Below, in pieces: positions 62,699-64,000 of a stretch of 64,000 bases of DNA. Position 1 is the stretch's first letter. Each line of letters starts with the position of its first letter. Source of the stretch: Lucifuga dentata (Eukaryota > Chordata > Actinopteri > Ophidiiformes > Bythitidae); contig VXCM01000296.1 in the NCBI GenBank assembly GCA_014773175.1, positions 124,001-188,000 on the forward strand. Direction: 5' to 3'. The notes under the pieces were generated by a model. It was not told the DNA's origin and ran no database searches. It saw only the letters and a list, made by a program, of their open reading frames with translations. The position numbers and the translations under genes were made by a program.

Positions 62699-62866
62699 GT
62701 ATCATCAGAACAGCTCTGCCCAACATGGACAGAGAGACGAGGGACCAGTATGTGCTTGTCATCCAGGCCAAAGACATGGTCGGTCAGATGGGCGGTCTGT
62801 CCGGCACAACTTCCGTCACGGTTACACTTACCGATGTCAACGACAACCCGCCACGGTTCCATCACA
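62699..62866 (+). CDS. cdh7: cadherin-7 exon 5: end of EC2 and EC2-EC3 linker
   Basis: This exon gives two bases of Gly218, residues 219-273 and one base of the next codon (168 nt, phase 1 to 1, the usual size). It reads [20 protein letters not shown] and continues with [16 protein letters not shown], then [16 protein letters not shown] and DVNDNPP are calcium-binding motifs of EC2 and of the EC2-EC3 linker. The acceptor ctctctctag follows a long CT tract and the donor is aca|gtaaga. KDMVGQ rather than KDMGGQ or KDMAGQ favours cadherin-7 among type II members. The last residues before the donor, FHH, differ from FPR or FPQ that I recall in other members. EC3 onward is outside the window. Confidence 0.95.
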
Positions 62867-64000
62867 GTAAGAATCCATCTCTTTTTCTTCAGCTACTCAG
62901 CAATCAGAGCACAACTCCTCAGGCTCCTCAGTGCTTTGGTTAGGCTTTTTTTTTTTTTTTTTTNTTTTTTTTTTTTTTTTTCGAACTAACGCAGGTATTA
63001 TACGACTATTACTGCTGAAGAACCACTTGAACTCAGAGAAGCAAATGCAGCCAATGAGGGCAAGGCTTATACTTTACAATATAGAAATATGCTGATATCT
63101 TATTCCACTCTTGAAAAGAAATAAGTGGAAAATGTGAATTGTACTGTATTTTCTGTACCAACACTATGGAAATGTTTTGGGCTGAAAAAGACCCAGTTAC
63201 AATTAAATTTCCTGTACTCACAATTCCACTTAAAGAAAAGTCAACAAATAGAAGAAGTAACATGTACTCTTGCTAATGTTCTTTTCAAAGTGTTGAACTG
63301 ATTTAAATAATTGTTCCCAAAATATGAGATCCGAGATTGTTAAACCAAGGGTGTGGAAAACCTTGGAGATTTTGGCATCAGTGAAATTTTTTGCAAAAAA
63401 AACCCAAAAAAACATGATCCTAAAATTTCAAAAGAACGAAAAAATAGAGAAACAATTTTGGGGATTTTTGAGTAAATTTACTCTTTTCCTATCTCAAACT
63501 CTTTAGATAATGTCTAAAATATATTGGGGCTGATTCTTAAAACACAGTGCCAGATTTAATGTGTCCATATTGGCATGGGCTTAAATTTAGATAGGGATGG
63601 TAGGGACATGTCCCTACCAATATAGAGCTGCTACTGAATTGTCCCTACCAATATTTATAACAATCTCAAACGATCTTGTCCTTAAAGTCCAGCCAGTCAG
63701 ATCTGTGCAGAGCTGCCATGTTATGCTGACGGCAACGGGACAACGATGCTCTGATTAACGTAAAGGAAGCTTTATGAATGAGCCGCAGTTATTACAGCAC
63801 TACTTTTGCATGACACCGTGTAGCTGATGTTTTTATTTTTTTCCTGAATTACTCCATAGTGCCATCAAGCTAAAATGAGATTTTAGTTTTTATCCAACAA
63901 CAGCAATATTTAATAAGATAAGTTATGGTGAATAAAAACTGTAAATCTGCAGATAGATTAGTAATTGTAGTAAGAAAAAAACAAAGTACAGTATTAGGCT
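62867..64000 (+). other. cdh7: cdh7 intron 5 (5' part, cut by the window edge)
   Basis: It starts gtaaga. It contains a T run with an N at 62964 and a family C element at 63526-63856. Nothing recognisable is seen in 62985-63520 or after 63860. No further cadherin exon occurs before 64000. Confidence 0.85.
63526..63856 (-). mobile_element. Family C element, copy 4
   Basis: It starts ggggctgattcttaaaacac and agtgccagatttaatgtgtc, the inverse of the right ends at 17335 and 25935, and ends near tttcctgaattactcc, the inverse of the left end at 25358. The inner acgtaaaggaagctttatga phrase also matches the inverse of 25430-25460. A 22-bp palindrome and a repeated tgtccctaccaatat phrase lie inside. 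Confidence 0.55.

Larger units (their letters stand above)
485..64000 (+). other. cdh7: cdh7 locus, 5' part (gene span, open at the right edge)
   Basis: The gene encodes a type II classical cadherin, a calcium-dependent homophilic adhesion protein of the plasma membrane, in vertebrates used mainly in neural tissue and neural crest. Seen here: one predicted non-coding exon and four coding exons, joined in phases 0, 1, 1 and 1, with coding-exon lengths (295, 120, 168) usual for type II cadherins. Cadherin-7 is preferred over CDH20, 12, 18, 10 or 22 because, from recalled family sequences, the EC1 run [17 protein letters not shown], the [14 protein letters not shown] segment and the KDMVGQ stretch of EC2 fit CDH7 best. 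The rest of the gene is outside the window. The left limit is a prediction only. Confidence 0.85.

Noticed and set aside
1..64000. CRISPR array, operon, phage or tRNA/rRNA gene
   Set aside because: No regularly spaced repeats with unique spacers, no ribosome-binding-site-linked gene chain and no complete tRNA or rRNA pattern were seen. The only tRNA-like box is the SINE-like piece near 2085-2250.

Overview
This window is vertebrate nuclear DNA, almost certainly from a ray-finned (teleost) fish. Short coding exons with canonical GT-AG borders sit in multi-kilobase AT-rich introns. The repeats are of fish type: a Tc1 element, a Rex3/RTE-like LINE piece, TTAA-flanked MITEs and many CA/GA microsatellites. 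The species cannot be fixed from the sequence.

Only one gene is supported: the 5' part of a type II classical cadherin on the + strand, best matched to cadherin-7 (cdh7). A predicted non-coding first exon ends at 801. Exon 2 (7437-7997) carries the start codon, signal peptide, propeptide with its furin site, and the first residues of the mature protein. Exon 3 (37530-37824) holds most of EC1 and enters EC2. Exons 4 (47241-47360) and 5 (62699-62866) complete EC2. The 273 complete codons run in one continuous frame; EC3-EC5, the membrane segment and the catenin-binding tail must lie beyond base 64000. Introns are about 6.6, 29.5, 9.4 and 15.3 kb, with a fifth running off the window.

The introns carry no second convincing gene. 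They hold repeats: two abundant MITE families bounded by TTAA (called A and B here), a third family C with Harbinger-like traits and a possible Myb-like gene remnant, a 1.5 kb Tc1/mariner element with long inverted repeats, a LINE 3' end interrupted by a hAT-like MITE, and two foldback repeats (D), one interrupted by another MITE. Several repeat-poor TAAT-rich stretches are candidate regulatory elements.

The assembly has eleven single-N gaps. Three are flanked by perfect 64-bp direct duplications, which look like unmerged contig overlaps rather than biology. No CRISPR array, operon or prokaryote-type system is present, and I found no clearly new molecular system; the most interesting material is the cdh7 5' structure and the nested and chimeric MITEs.
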